Assembly: GCF_003945545.1 (NCBI RefSeq)
Contig: NZ_CP029617.1
Span: 7,219,001-7,283,000, forward strand
Length of the DNA stretch: 64,000 bases
Reading direction: 5' to 3'
From: Streptomyces sp. WAC 01529
GTDB taxonomy: Bacteria > Actinomycetota > Actinomycetes > Streptomycetales > Streptomycetaceae
Shown: in pieces, positions 8,015 through 17,178 of the stretch
Layout of the letters: the number at the start of each line of letters is the position of its first letter
Numbering within the stretch: position 1 is the stretch's first letter
Translations under genes and position numbers: made by a program
Notes under the pieces: model-generated
Told to the model about the DNA's origin: nothing
The model's database searches: none
What the model saw: only the letters and a program-made list of their open reading frames with translations

Positions 8015-9244
8015 TCAGGGCCGCAAACGGACCGGCAGGGACCGGTGGCCGTTGCTTATCAGTGACGGGAGTGGCCGCAACTCCGCCACCGGCGCCGCGA
8101 GTTCGATCTCCGGGAACCTCTCGAAGAGGGCCCGCAGAGCGGTGGTCACCTCCAGGCGGGCGAGCGGGGCGCCCAGGCAGAAGTGCACGCCGTGGCCGAA
8201 GGCCAGGTGTTCCTTGGAGAGGCGGGTGGCGTCGAAGCGGTCGGCCGTCGGGCCGTGCCAGTCGGGGTGGCGGTTGGCGGCGCCGTAGGAGGCGAGGATC
8301 GCCTCGCCCTTGGCGATCCTCCGGCCGTCCGGCAGGGGAATGTCCGTGATCGCGAAGCGCAGCGGCAGGTGCTTGACGGCGGGCTCGTGCCGCAGGGTCT
8401 CCTCGACGACGTCGTTCCAGTCGGCGCGCCCGGCCCGCAGGTGGGCGAGGTGCTGGGCGTCCGTCAGCAGGGCCGTCACGGCCTGGTCGATGACGTTGAC
8501 CGTGGTCTCGTACCCGGCGCTGATCATCAACAGCAGCGTGTCGCGCAGCTCGGCATCCGTGAAGCCGCTGCCGTCGCCCTCCTCGTCGCGCGCGGCGATG
8601 AGCAGGGAGGTCATGTCGTCGCCCGGCTCCGGTTCGGCGCGTTTGGCCGCGATGAGCCGGTCGAGGGCCTCGTACAGGGAAGCGGCGTTCGCGGCCGCCT
8701 GCTCGGCGGTGAGAGTGGTGGAGAAGACGTTGTCGACCAGGCTGCGGAAGCTCTCGCGGCGGCTGTCGGGGACGCCCATGAGGCGGCCGATCACCGCGAT
8801 CGGCAGCGGGTAGGCCAGGTGCTCGCGCAGATCCACGCTCTCCCCGGCCGGGCGGGACGCGAGAGCGTCGAGGAGCGAGTCGACGATTCCCTCCACGGCG
8901 GGGCGCATGGCCTGGACACGCCGGGAGCTGAAGGCCGGGGCGACCATGCGGCGCAGCCGTCGGTGGTCGTCGCCGTAGGCGGTGAACATGTTGTTCACGG
9001 CCACCCACAGGGCGAGCGGCCAGGTCGGTACGGTCTCGGCGAAGTCCGGCCAGTGGGCGCGCGCGTCCTTGGAGACCTGCGGACTGTTCAGGAGCTGCTT
9101 GAGCAGCTGCGGGTCGCTGATCGACCAGGCGGTCACACCGAGAACGTCCACACGCGAGGCCGGCCCCCGGGCGCGCAGCGCCTCGTGCTCGGCGTGGTGG
9201 TCGGAACTGGCGGGATCCAGGACGAGTATGGACTGTTCGGGCAC
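8015..9244 (-). CDS. Cytochrome P450
   Basis: The 409-aa protein has all class I bacterial P450 marks: the I-helix oxygen-activation motif AGYETT (about 243-248), the K-helix EETLR (281-285), and the heme loop FGHGVHFCLGAPLAR with the thiolate Cys at about residue 356. I chose GTG 9244 because GAAGGAG lies five bases upstream; an in-frame GTG at 9271 has no ribosome site. No ferredoxin or ferredoxin reductase gene is adjacent and no biosynthetic cluster surrounds it, so its substrate cannot be guessed from context. The overall pattern fits the large CYP105/CYP107-like Streptomyces group. Confidence 0.93.
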   Translation of the reverse strand: MPEQSILVLDPASSDHHAEHEALRARGPASRVDVLGVTAWSISDPQLLKQLLNSPQVSKDARAHWPDFAETVPTWPLALWVAVNNMFTAYGDDHRRLRRMVAPAFSSRRVQAMRPAVEGIVDSLLDALASRPAGESVDLREHLAYPLPIAVIGRLMGVPDSRRESFRSLVDNVFSTTLTAEQAAANAASLYEALDRLIAAKRAEPEPGDDMTSLLIAARDEEGDGSGFTDAELRDTLLLMISAGYETTVNVIDQAVTALLTDAQHLAHLRAGRADWNDVVEETLRHEPAVKHLPLRFAITDIPLPDGRRIAKGEAILASYGAANRHPDWHGPTADRFDATRLSKEHLAFGHGVHFCLGAPLARLEVTTALRALFERFPEIELAAPVAELRPLPSLISNGHRSLPVRLRP

Positions 9245-9378
9245 GGGGGCTCCTTCGGAGAGGGCTGGCACGGGCGTCCCCTTACACTCACGCTGCGGCG
9301 TAGCCCGGCAACTGATGTCGACGGGTGATGTCAGTGTGAGCTGTTTGGGGCTCAGACCCGAGGGGATGGTGGAAACTT

Positions 9379-10212
9379 GTGAAGATCCTCATCAGCGCCG
9401 ACATGGAGGGCGCCACCGGCGTGACCTGGCCCGCCGACGTGCTGCCGGGCACCGCGCGGTGGGAGCGCTGCCGGACGATGTTCACCTCGGACGTGAACGC
9501 CGCCGTGCTCGGATTTTTCGACGGCGGCGCCGACGAGGTACTCATCAACGAAGCGCACTGGGACATGCGCAATCTGCTCCTGGAGGAGCTGGACGAGCGG
9601 GCCCAGATGCTCACCGGCCGGCACAAGTCGCTGTCCATGGTGGAGGGCGTGCAGCACGGCGACGTGGACGGCGTCGCCTTCCTCGGCTACCACGCGGGCG
9701 CCGGCATGGAGGGCGTCCTCGCGCACACCTACCTCGCCAACCAGATCACCGGCGTGTGGATCAACGGCGTCCGCGCGAGCGAGGGGCTGCTCAACTCCCA
9801 TGTCGTCGCCGAGTACGGCGTCCCCGTGGTGCTCGTCACCGGCGACGACCTGGCCTGCGAGGACGCCCTCGGCTACGCGCCCGGCGCGCTGAAGGTCGCC
9901 GTCAAGGACCACGTCTCGCGGTACGCCGCGGTCTGCCGCACCCCCGCCCGCACCGCCGCCGACATCCGCGCGGCGGCCAAGGACGCCGCCGCGCTCGCCG
10001 TGCGCCACGAGCCGGTGGTGGGCGGCCCGTTCACCGTGGAGGTCGAGTTCGACGCCGAGCACCTGTCGATGGCCACGACCATCGTGCCGGGAGTGCGCCG
10101 TACGGGGGAGCGGAAGGTCGCGTACGACAGCGAGACGATGTACGAGGGGATCCGTACCTTCAAGGCGGTTACGACGATCGCCTCCGCCGCCGTGGAGGAG
10201 CAGTATGGCTAG
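9379..10212 (+). CDS. M55 family D-aminopeptidase (DppA-like)
   Basis: The 277-aa protein starts with MKILISADMEGATGV, the metal-binding SxDxEG motif of DppA-family zinc D-aminopeptidases, and continues with the family's NEAHWDMRNLL and LGYHAGAG segments. DppA removes N-terminal D-amino acids, D-Ala in particular, from short peptides. The GTG start has GGTGGAAA upstream. Its last eight bases overlap the M20 gene, and the next three peptidase genes follow in the same direction, so it leads a peptide catabolism operon. A GTTT-N15-GGGGAT promoter-like sequence at 9343-9367 would leave almost no leader, so I give it little weight. Confidence 0.88.
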   Translation: MKILISADMEGATGVTWPADVLPGTARWERCRTMFTSDVNAAVLGFFDGGADEVLINEAHWDMRNLLLEELDERAQMLTGRHKSLSMVEGVQHGDVDGVAFLGYHAGAGMEGVLAHTYLANQITGVWINGVRASEGLLNSHVVAEYGVPVVLVTGDDLACEDALGYAPGALKVAVKDHVSRYAAVCRTPARTAADIRAAAKDAAALAVRHEPVVGGPFTVEVEFDAEHLSMATTIVPGVRRTGERKVAYDSETMYEGIRTFKAVTTIASAAVEEQYG

Positions 10213-11569
10213 CCAGCAGCAGGACCAGGAGCAGGAGGCCGGGCATCGGTCCCCGGTGGACGCGCGGGCCCTCGACGAGGTCGTCGCGTTCACCTCCGAG
10301 CTGATCCGCATCGACACCACCAACCGCGGCGGCGGCGACTGCCGCGAGCGGCCCGCCGCCGAGTACGCCGCCGAACGCCTCGCCGACGCCGGCCTGACCC
10401 CGACGCTCCTGGAGCGCACCCCGGGCCGCACGAACGTCGTCGCCCGCATCGAGGGCACCGACCCCGGCGCCGACGCGCTGCTCGTCCACGGTCACCTGGA
10501 CGTCGTACCCGCCGAGGCGGCCGACTGGAGCGTGCATCCGTTCTCCGGGGAGGTCCGCGACGGCGTCGTCTGGGGGCGCGGCGCGGTCGACATGAAGAAC
10601 ATGGACGCGATGATCCTGTCCGTCGTACGGAACTGGGCGCGCGCCGGTGTACGGCCGAGGCGGGACATCGTCATCGCCTTCACCGCCGACGAGGAGGCCA
10701 GTGCCGAGGACGGCTCGGGGTTCCTCGCCGACCGGCACGCCCCGCTCTTCGAGGGCTGCACGGAAGGCATCAGCGAGTCGGGCGCCTTCACCTTCCACGA
10801 CGGGCGCGGCAACCAGCTCTACCCGATCGCGGCGGGGGAGCGCGGCACGGGCTGGCTCAAGCTGACCGCGCGCGGCAAGGCGGGCCACGGCTCCAAGGTC
10901 AACCGCGCCAACGCCGTGAGCAGGCTGGCCGCCGCCATCGCCCGCATCGGCGAGCACCGCTGGCCGCTGCGGATCACCCCGACCGTGCGCGCCTCACTCG
11001 TCGAACTCGCCGCGCTCTACGGCCTCGAACCCGACCCCGAGGCACCCGGCTTCGACGTCGACGCCTTCCTGGAGAAGCTCGGCCCGACCGCCGCGCTCGT
11101 CGAGGCGACCGTCCGCAACAGCGCCAACCCGACGATGCTCCAGTCGGGTTACAAGGTCAATGTGATCCCTGGGGAGGCTGTGGCCTATGTCGACGGCCGC
11201 TTTCTGCCCGGCGGCGAGGAAGAGTTCCGCCACACGCTTGACCTGCTCACAGGCCCTGACGTCGACTGGGAGTTCCACCACCGCGAGGTGGCGCTCCAGG
11301 CGCCGGTCCACTCGTCGACGTACGCGAAGATGCGGGCGGCCGTCGAGGAGTTCGCACCCGAGGGGCACGTCGTGCCGTACTGCATGTCGGGCGGCACCGA
11401 CGCCAAGCAGTTCTCGCGGCTCGGCATCACCGGCTACGGCTTCTCGCCGCTGAGGACACCGGAGGGCTTCGACTACCAGGCGCTCTTCCACGGAGTCGAC
11501 GAGTGCGTCCCCGTCGACGCGCTGCACTTCGGCGTCCGTGTCCTCGACCGCTTTCTGCGCACGGCCTAG
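10205..11569 (+). CDS. M20 family metallopeptidase (ArgE/DapE/CPG2 type)
   Basis: The 454-aa protein has the paired-zinc ligands of M20 peptidases: VHGHLDVVP with the first His and catalytic Asp, WGRGAVDMKN with the bridging Asp, and FTADEEAS with the catalytic Glu pair. The C-terminal MSGGTDAKQFSRLG carries the region of the last ligand, which in this family is usually His but is not obvious here. A glutamine-rich start (MASQQQDQEQEAG) precedes the domain. It overlaps the M55 gene by eight bases, which implies translational coupling. Members cleave acyl-amino acids, dipeptides or succinyl-diaminopimelate; the substrate here is unknown but is likely shared with the neighbouring peptidases. 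Confidence 0.87.
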   Translation: MASQQQDQEQEAGHRSPVDARALDEVVAFTSELIRIDTTNRGGGDCRERPAAEYAAERLADAGLTPTLLERTPGRTNVVARIEGTDPGADALLVHGHLDVVPAEAADWSVHPFSGEVRDGVVWGRGAVDMKNMDAMILSVVRNWARAGVRPRRDIVIAFTADEEASAEDGSGFLADRHAPLFEGCTEGISESGAFTFHDGRGNQLYPIAAGERGTGWLKLTARGKAGHGSKVNRANAVSRLAAAIARIGEHRWPLRITPTVRASLVELAALYGLEPDPEAPGFDVDAFLEKLGPTAALVEATVRNSANPTMLQSGYKVNVIPGEAVAYVDGRFLPGGEEEFRHTLDLLTGPDVDWEFHHREVALQAPVHSSTYAKMRAAVEEFAPEGHVVPYCMSGGTDAKQFSRLGITGYGFSPLRTPEGFDYQALFHGVDECVPVDALHFGVRVLDRFLRTA

Positions 11570-11592
11570 GGAAAATGGGGGAAGTAAAGGAC

Positions 11593-13581
11593 ATGATGCA
11601 GACCCGGCCGTACGGATCATGGCCGTCGCCGATCGACGCCGAGCTGGCCGCCACCCACGACGGCGCTCCGGGGTACGTGGGCTTCGTCGGCGCCGAGGCG
11701 TGGTGGACCGAGCCGAGGCCCATCGAGGGCGGGCGCCGCGCGCTGGTGCGGCGGCTGCCCGACGGCGAGGAGCGCTCGGTGCTGCCCGCGCCGTGGAACG
11801 TGCGCAGCCGCGTCGTCGAGTACGGCGGCCGCCCCTGGGCCGGGGCCGACCGCCCCGAGGGCCCGCTCCTCGTCTTCGCGAACTTCACCGACCAGCGGCT
11901 GTACGCGTACGAACCCGACGCCCCGGACGCCGAGCCCCGGGCGCTGACCCCGCTCTCGTCCGTGGGCGGCGGACTGCGCTGGGCCGACCCGGTGCTGCGC
12001 CCCGAGAGCGGTGAGGTCTGGTGCGTCCTGGAGGAGTTCACCGGCGAGGCGCCCACCGACGTGCGCCGGGTCATCGCCGCGGTGCCGCTCGACGGCTCCG
12101 CGGCCGAGGACCGCGCCGCCGTGCGTGAACTGTCCGACGGTGCCCACCGGTTCGTCACCGGGCCCCGCCTCTCCCCGGACGGCACCCGCGCCGCCTGGAT
12201 CGCCTGGGACCACCCCCGCATGCCGTGGGACGGCACGGAGCTGGTGCTCGCCGAGGTGCGCGGCGACGGCACCTTCGGCGCCGCACGCACCTTCGCGGGC
12301 GGCCCCGAGGAGTCCGTCGCGCAGGTCGAATGGGCCCGGGACGGGCGGCTGTTGTTCACCAGCGACCGCACCGGCTGGTGGAACCTGTACCGCGCGGCCC
12401 CCGACGACGCGCGTCACGTCCAGGCGCTGTGTCCGCGCGAGGAGGAGTTCGCGGGCCCGCTGTGGCAGGTCGGCCTCAACTGGTTCGCGCCCCTGGAGAC
12501 CGGGCTCATCGCCGTCGTGCACGGCAAGGGCGCCACCGCGCTCGGCATACTCGACCCCGAGACCGGCGAGGTCGTCGACGCGGCGGGCCCCTGGACGGAG
12601 TGGGCCTCGACCCTCGCCGCGCACGGCCCCCGCGTGCTCGGCGTCGCCGCGAGCCCGCGCAGCGCCTACGAAGTCGTGGAACTGGACACGGGCACCGGCC
12701 ACGCCCGCGTCGTCGGCGCCGCCCACGACGACCCGGTGGACCCCACGTACTACCCCGAACCCCAGATCCGCGCCTTCTCGGGCCCGGCCGGGCGCACCGT
12801 CCACGCGCACGTCTACCCGCCCCACCACCCCGGCCACATCGCGCCCGACGACGAGCTGCCGCCCTACGTGGTGTGGGCGCACGGCGGCCCCACCGGCCGC
12901 TCGCCCCTCGTGCTCGACCTGGCCATCGCTTACTTCACCTCGCGCGGCATCGGCGTCGCGGAGGTCAACTACGGCGGCTCCACCGGCTACGGCCGCGCCT
13001 ACCGCGACCGGCTGCGCGAGCAGTGGGGCATCGTGGACGTCGAGGACTGCGCGGCCGTCGCCCTCGCCCTGGCCGACGAGGGCACCGCGGACCGCGCCCG
13101 GCTCGCCGTCCGGGGCGGCAGCGCGGGCGGCTGGACCACGGCCGTCTCGCTGACCACCACCGACGTGTACGCCTGCGGGACGATCATCTACCCGGTGCTC
13201 GACCTCGCCGCGTTCGCCTCCGGGGAGACCCACGACCTCGAATCGCGCTATCTGGACTCCCTCGTCGGACCGCTCGACGAGGTGCCCGGACGGTACGGGG
13301 AGCGTTCGCCGCTGGAGCACGCCGACCGCGTCACCGTCCCCTTCCTGCTCCTGCAAGGCCTCGACGACGTGGTCTGCCCGCCCGCGCAGTCCGAGCGGTT
13401 CCTCGCCCGCCTGGAGGGGAGTGGCATCCCGCACGCCTACCTCGCCTTCGAGGGCGAGGGACACGGCTTCCGCCGCGCCGACACGATGGTCCGCGCCCTG
13501 GAGGCCGAACTCTCCCTGTACGCCCAGGTGTTCGGGATCGATCTGGCGGGGCCCGTGCCGACCCTGGAGCTCGGCAAGTGA
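11593..13581 (+). CDS. S9 family prolyl oligopeptidase/acylaminoacyl peptidase
   Basis: The roughly 662-aa protein has an N-terminal beta-propeller built from WD-like strands (for example RLSPDGTRAAWIAWD and WARDGRLLFTSDRTGWWNLY) and a C-terminal alpha/beta-hydrolase. The hydrolase has HGGPTG for the oxyanion region, the nucleophile elbow GGSAGG, LLLQGLDDVVCPP near the acid residue, and GEGHGF with the catalytic His. The start is uncertain among ATGs at 11575, 11593 and 11596; AAAGGA fits 11593 or 11596. No signal peptide is seen, so it acts inside the cell on short peptides. It is third in the four-peptidase operon and its stop overlaps the S66 gene as GTGA. Confidence 0.88.
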   Translation: MMQTRPYGSWPSPIDAELAATHDGAPGYVGFVGAEAWWTEPRPIEGGRRALVRRLPDGEERSVLPAPWNVRSRVVEYGGRPWAGADRPEGPLLVFANFTDQRLYAYEPDAPDAEPRALTPLSSVGGGLRWADPVLRPESGEVWCVLEEFTGEAPTDVRRVIAAVPLDGSAAEDRAAVRELSDGAHRFVTGPRLSPDGTRAAWIAWDHPRMPWDGTELVLAEVRGDGTFGAARTFAGGPEESVAQVEWARDGRLLFTSDRTGWWNLYRAAPDDARHVQALCPREEEFAGPLWQVGLNWFAPLETGLIAVVHGKGATALGILDPETGEVVDAAGPWTEWASTLAAHGPRVLGVAASPRSAYEVVELDTGTGHARVVGAAHDDPVDPTYYPEPQIRAFSGPAGRTVHAHVYPPHHPGHIAPDDELPPYVVWAHGGPTGRSPLVLDLAIAYFTSRGIGVAEVNYGGSTGYGRAYRDRLREQWGIVDVEDCAAVALALADEGTADRARLAVRGGSAGGWTTAVSLTTTDVYACGTIIYPVLDLAAFASGETHDLESRYLDSLVGPLDEVPGRYGERSPLEHADRVTVPFLLLQGLDDVVCPPAQSERFLARLEGSGIPHAYLAFEGEGHGFRRADTMVRALEAELSLYAQVFGIDLAGPVPTLELGK

Positions 13582-14519
13582 GAGCCCTCGCCCGGCCCGC
13601 GCGCCTCATACCCGGCGCGCGGGTGGCCGTCGTCGCGCCGAGCGGCCCCGTCCCGCCGGAGCGGCTCGAAGCGGGCCTGGACATCCTGCGCGGCTGGGAC
13701 CTGGAACCCTTCGCCATGCCCCATGTGCTCGATGCGCACCCGGAGTTCGGCTACCTCGCGGGGACCGACGCCGACCGCGCCCGAGACCTGGAGCGGGCGT
13801 GGTGCGACCCGTCCGTGGCCGCCGTGTTCTGCGCACGCGGCGGGTACGGCGTCCAGCGCATGGTGGACCTCGTCGACTGGGCGGCGCTGCGGGACGCGAC
13901 CCGGGCGGCCGGTCCCAAGGTGTTCCTCGGCTACAGCGACATCACCGCGCTGCACGAGGCGTTCGCCACGCGGCTCGGGCTCGCGACCCTGCACGGCCCG
14001 ATGACCGCGGCGGCCGACTTCCTCAAGAACGCGGCGGCCCAGGAGCACCTGCGCACCACCCTGTTCACCCCGGAGGCCGCCCAGGTCATCACCGCGCCGC
14101 GGCGCGCGAGGGCGCTGGTCGGCGGCCGGGCCCGGGGCGTCACGCTCGGCGGCTGCGTCTCGCTGCTCGCCTCCGATCTCGGCACACCGGGCGCGCGGAC
14201 GTCCGCGCGCGGCGGCCTGCTCTTCCTGGAGGACATCGGCGAGGAGCCGTACCGCCTGGACCGGACCCTCACCCAACTCCTGCGCTCCCGCTGGCTGGAG
14301 GGCGTCGCCGGGATCGTGCTCGGCTCGTGGCAGGAGTGCGGGCCCTACGACGAGGTGCGGGCGCTCCTCGCCGACCGGCTCGGCGGACTCGGTGTGCCCG
14401 TGGTCGAGGAGTTCGGGTTTGGACACTGCGACGGGGCGCTGACCGTGCCGTTCGGGGTGCCGGGGCGACTGGACGCGGACGCGGGCACGGTGACGCTGGA
14501 CGTACCGGCGCTCGTCTGA
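13578..14519 (+). CDS. S66 family LD-carboxypeptidase
   Basis: The 313-aa protein has the S66 serine peptidase triad: S120 in FLGYSDITALHE, E218 in LLFLEDIGEEPYRLDR, and H283 in FGFGHCDG. Known members (LdcA) cut the L,D-bond between diaminopimelate and D-alanine in tetrapeptides from peptidoglycan; the related MccF cleaves microcin C. The GTG start overlaps the S9 stop as GTGA. Together with the D-aminopeptidase at the head of the operon, it points to breakdown or recycling of D-amino-acid peptides such as muropeptides. No signal peptide is present, as expected for cytosolic recycling. Confidence 0.88.
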   Translation: MRALARPARLIPGARVAVVAPSGPVPPERLEAGLDILRGWDLEPFAMPHVLDAHPEFGYLAGTDADRARDLERAWCDPSVAAVFCARGGYGVQRMVDLVDWAALRDATRAAGPKVFLGYSDITALHEAFATRLGLATLHGPMTAAADFLKNAAAQEHLRTTLFTPEAAQVITAPRRARALVGGRARGVTLGGCVSLLASDLGTPGARTSARGGLLFLEDIGEEPYRLDRTLTQLLRSRWLEGVAGIVLGSWQECGPYDEVRALLADRLGGLGVPVVEEFGFGHCDGALTVPFGVPGRLDADAGTVTLDVPALV

Positions 14520-14609
14520 CGCGCGCCGACCGCCGTCCGGGGCCGTCGGGGCGCGCCCCTGCACGGAATCTCCCGCCAGAAACCGCCGTCACGGTCGTTG
14601 ACCGTGCTC

Positions 14610-14621
14610 TGACACGTGTCA
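14610..14621. promoter_or_regulatory. Perfect 12-base palindrome, candidate operator
   Basis: TGACACGTGTCA is a perfect palindrome 56 bases before the hydrolase gene. A second inverted repeat, TACC-AGTC-GGTA, follows at about 14644-14655. Both sit where a repressor would cover the promoter. No dedicated regulator gene is adjacent, so the binding protein is unknown. Confidence 0.45.
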
Positions 14622-14677
14622 CACCATGAGCGGGGCCGGTACGTACCAGTCGGTAGCCCCTCAGCGTGGAGGTTCCC

Positions 14678-16462
14678 TTGTCCCGTCGCCGTGCCCTGAC
14701 CCTCGCCGCAGCGGCGGCGCTCGCCGCGCCGCTCGCCGTCGCCGCGCCCGCCCCCGCGGACGCCCCCGCCGCCGGAGCGAGGGGCGAATTCACCGTCACC
14801 GCGCTGAAGTTCACCGTCGAGGCGGGCGGCCGGAGCTGCACGGTCGACGCCGACCTGTACCGCCCCGCCGGGGTGGACGCGGCGCATCCGGCGCCCGCGG
14901 TGCTCTCCACCAACGGCTTCGGCGGCAGCAAGTCCGATGGGTCGACCGCCGCGGCCGGCAAGGCCTTCGCGGCGCGCGGCTATGTCGGGCTCGTCTACTC
15001 GGGCCTCGGCTTCGGCAAGTCCGGGTGCCTGATATCGCTCGACGACCCGCGGATCGACGGCAAGGCCGCCTCCGCGCTCGTCGACTTCCTCGCGGGTGAG
15101 CGGGCCGCCGACGACGGCACGAGGGCGGACTACGTCACCGCCGACGGCGAGGGCGACCCGCGCGTCGGCATGATCGGCGGCTCCTACGGCGGGGCGATCC
15201 AGCTGGCGACCGCCGCCGTGGACCACCGCGTCGACGCCCTCGTACCGATGATCACCTGGCACGACCTGGCGTACTCCCTCGACCCGAACAACGCCGCCGA
15301 CCGCGAGGTGCCCGGCGCCGCCAAGTGGCAGTGGATGAACGGCTTCTACCTCATCGGCGAGGGCCAGCCGCTGCTCGTCCCCAACCTCGACCCCTCCCGC
15401 ATCAACCGGCTGGACTGCCTGCACTTCGTCACCAAGGCCTGCGAGACGATCCGCACCCTCAACTCCGGCCGCTATCCGGCGGACAGGACCAAGGCGCTCC
15501 AGGAGTTCGCGCGCGGCGTCTCCCCGGTGTCGTACCTGAGCGAGGTGAAGGCGCCGACGCTCCTCGTGCAGGGCCAGGCCGACAGCCTCTTCAACCTCAA
15601 CGAGGCCGAGGCGACGTACAAGACGCTCAAGGCGCAGGGCACCCCCACGAAGATGATCTGGCAGTCCTGGGGCCACAGCGGCGGCGTGCGCGACGCCGCG
15701 TCCGGCGAACTGAACCTGGAGGCGGGCAACTTGGAGACGTCGTACGTCGGCCGGCGCGTCCTCGCCTGGTTCGACCGCTACCTCCACCGGAAGAAGGACG
15801 TCGACACCGGCCCCGCCTTCGCGTACTACCGCGACTGGATCGACGACCCGGCCCATACGTACGCGACCGCGTCCCAGGTGCCCGCGCCCCACCGGAAGCT
15901 GTACCTCTCCGGAGACGGCAAGCTCGTCGACGACCGCGCGAAGGTGGCGCGCGGCAGCCGCGAGTACCGCAACTGGCTGGTGCCCACGAGCCATTCGGAG
16001 TCCTCGCTCGCCGGCATGCTCGGTCTGCCCGACCCCGCCCCGTACGACACCAAGGGCACCTACCTCGACTGGACGACCGAACCCCTCACCGACGCGGTGG
16101 ACGTGGTCGGCGTCCCCAGGGCGACCCTGAAGGTGCGCTCGCCGCGGACCGAGCGGGTGCAGCACTCCGGGGACGCGGCCGACAAGCTGGTCCTCTTCGC
16201 CAAGCTGTACGACGTCGCGCCGGACGGCACGAAGACCCTGGTCCACCGGCTCGTCTCGCCCGTGCGGGTGCCGGACGTGACGAAGCCGTTCACCGTCTCG
16301 CTGCCCGGCATCGTGCACCGCTACGAGAAGGGCCACCGGCTGCGCTTCGTGGTGGCGGCGAGCGACGGGGCGTACCTCGGCAACAAGGGCGTCAAGCCGG
16401 TCACGGTGACCAGCGAGCCGCGGGACACCGGCGTCCTGGAGCTGCCCGTGGTCGCCCGCTGA
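14678..16462 (+). CDS. Exported CocE/NonD or X-Pro dipeptidyl-peptidase (S15)-like hydrolase
   Basis: The 594-aa protein is an S15/CocE alpha/beta-hydrolase: nucleophile elbow GGSYGG at about residue 170, LLVQGQADSLFN near the acid residue, SWGHSGG with the likely catalytic His, and a C-terminal jelly-roll domain (VQHSGDAADKLVLFAKLYDV). I chose TTG 14678 because GGAGG ends five bases before it and the frame then opens with MSRRRALTLAAAAALAAPL, a twin-arginine signal peptide ending near APAPADA. An in-frame GTG at 14666 would overlap the ribosome site. The product is therefore probably exported folded by the Tat pathway. Family members hydrolyse X-Pro peptides, cocaine or beta-lactam esters; the true substrate is unknown. 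Confidence 0.85.
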   Translation: MSRRRALTLAAAAALAAPLAVAAPAPADAPAAGARGEFTVTALKFTVEAGGRSCTVDADLYRPAGVDAAHPAPAVLSTNGFGGSKSDGSTAAAGKAFAARGYVGLVYSGLGFGKSGCLISLDDPRIDGKAASALVDFLAGERAADDGTRADYVTADGEGDPRVGMIGGSYGGAIQLATAAVDHRVDALVPMITWHDLAYSLDPNNAADREVPGAAKWQWMNGFYLIGEGQPLLVPNLDPSRINRLDCLHFVTKACETIRTLNSGRYPADRTKALQEFARGVSPVSYLSEVKAPTLLVQGQADSLFNLNEAEATYKTLKAQGTPTKMIWQSWGHSGGVRDAASGELNLEAGNLETSYVGRRVLAWFDRYLHRKKDVDTGPAFAYYRDWIDDPAHTYATASQVPAPHRKLYLSGDGKLVDDRAKVARGSREYRNWLVPTSHSESSLAGMLGLPDPAPYDTKGTYLDWTTEPLTDAVDVVGVPRATLKVRSPRTERVQHSGDAADKLVLFAKLYDVAPDGTKTLVHRLVSPVRVPDVTKPFTVSLPGIVHRYEKGHRLRFVVAASDGAYLGNKGVKPVTVTSEPRDTGVLELPVVAR

Positions 16463-16583
16463 CGTCACCCGCATGGCCCACCGCCCCACCCCGGAGGCAC
16501 ACCCACCGCGCGCGAACCCGGCCCGGCCACCCATGCTGGTGCCGGGGGAGGCCGGACGTACCTCCGACGGAAGGGTCCACATC

Positions 16584-16829
16584 ATGAGCCCCAACACCTC
16601 CACGGGCGGCTCCAGGAGCCGCGGCTCGGGCGGCGGGCTGATGACACCCGGCAGGGTCGCCGTCGCCGCCGTCGCCGTCCTCACCCTGGTCTTCATCTTC
16701 GAGAACACCCGCAGCACCAAGATCCGGCTGCTGATCCCCGAGGTGACCATGCCGCTGTGGATGGCCCTGCTCGGCACGGGACTGATCGGCGCCCTGTGCG
16801 GGGCCTACTTCATCGGGAGGCGCAAGTGA
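16584..16829 (+). CDS. Small LapA-domain (DUF1049) membrane protein
   Basis: The 81-aa protein has two membrane segments (VAVAAVAVLTLVFIFENTRS and MALLGTGLIGALCGAYFIG) joined by the KIRLLIPEV stretch typical of LapA/DUF1049 proteins, and ends in the basic GRRK. I chose ATG 16584 because GGAAGGGT lies seven bases upstream; longer in-frame extensions look non-coding. Its stop overlaps the start of the PASTA-like gene as GTGA, so the two are co-translated. The function in actinomycetes is not established. Confidence 0.75.
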   Translation: MSPNTSTGGSRSRGSGGGLMTPGRVAVAAVAVLTLVFIFENTRSTKIRLLIPEVTMPLWMALLGTGLIGALCGAYFIGRRK

Positions 16830-17137
16830 GGGTGCGGTTCCAGCGGGCGGGCGTGATCGCGGGCGGCGCGCTCGCCGCGACCGTCATGACGGTCACCACC
16901 GCGGCGGCGGGCCCGCCGATGCCGGATTTCCGGGGGCGGGGCCTGGTGCACGTCTTCTCGACGCTCGACTACCGCACCCGCGTCGACGTCCATGACGTCA
17001 GCGGCTACCACCGCACCGTGCTGTGGCCCCTCAACTGGAAGGTGTGCTCCCAGTCCCCGGCCGCGGGCCGTCAGCTCAACGGGCAGGCCGTCACGATCGG
17101 CGTCGTGAAGAAGAGCGAGCGATGCCCCGGGAAATGA
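16826..17137 (+). CDS. Small secreted PASTA-like domain protein
   Basis: The 103-aa product begins with a signal peptide (RFQRAGVIAGGALAATVMTV up to AAAG). The rest is one domain with PASTA-like landmarks: MPDFRGRGL at the start, VCSQSPAAGRQL in the middle, VTIGVVKKSERCP at the end. PASTA domains bind peptidoglycan fragments or beta-lactams in kinases and penicillin-binding proteins; here the domain stands alone and would be released or loosely wall-bound. Two cysteines could form a disulfide. The GTG start overlaps the LapA-like stop and has GGGAGG upstream. Confidence 0.65.
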   Translation: MRVRFQRAGVIAGGALAATVMTVTTAAAGPPMPDFRGRGLVHVFSTLDYRTRVDVHDVSGYHRTVLWPLNWKVCSQSPAAGRQLNGQAVTIGVVKKSERCPGK

Positions 17138-17178
17138 CCCGGGGCCGGACCTCCGCGCCGCCCGGATAGCGTGGCCCG

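Noticed and set aside
9343..9367. GTTT-N15-GGGGAT before the M55 gene
   Set aside because: A start there would leave about five bases before the GTG and lose the ribosome site, and the hexamer departs from the exact family.
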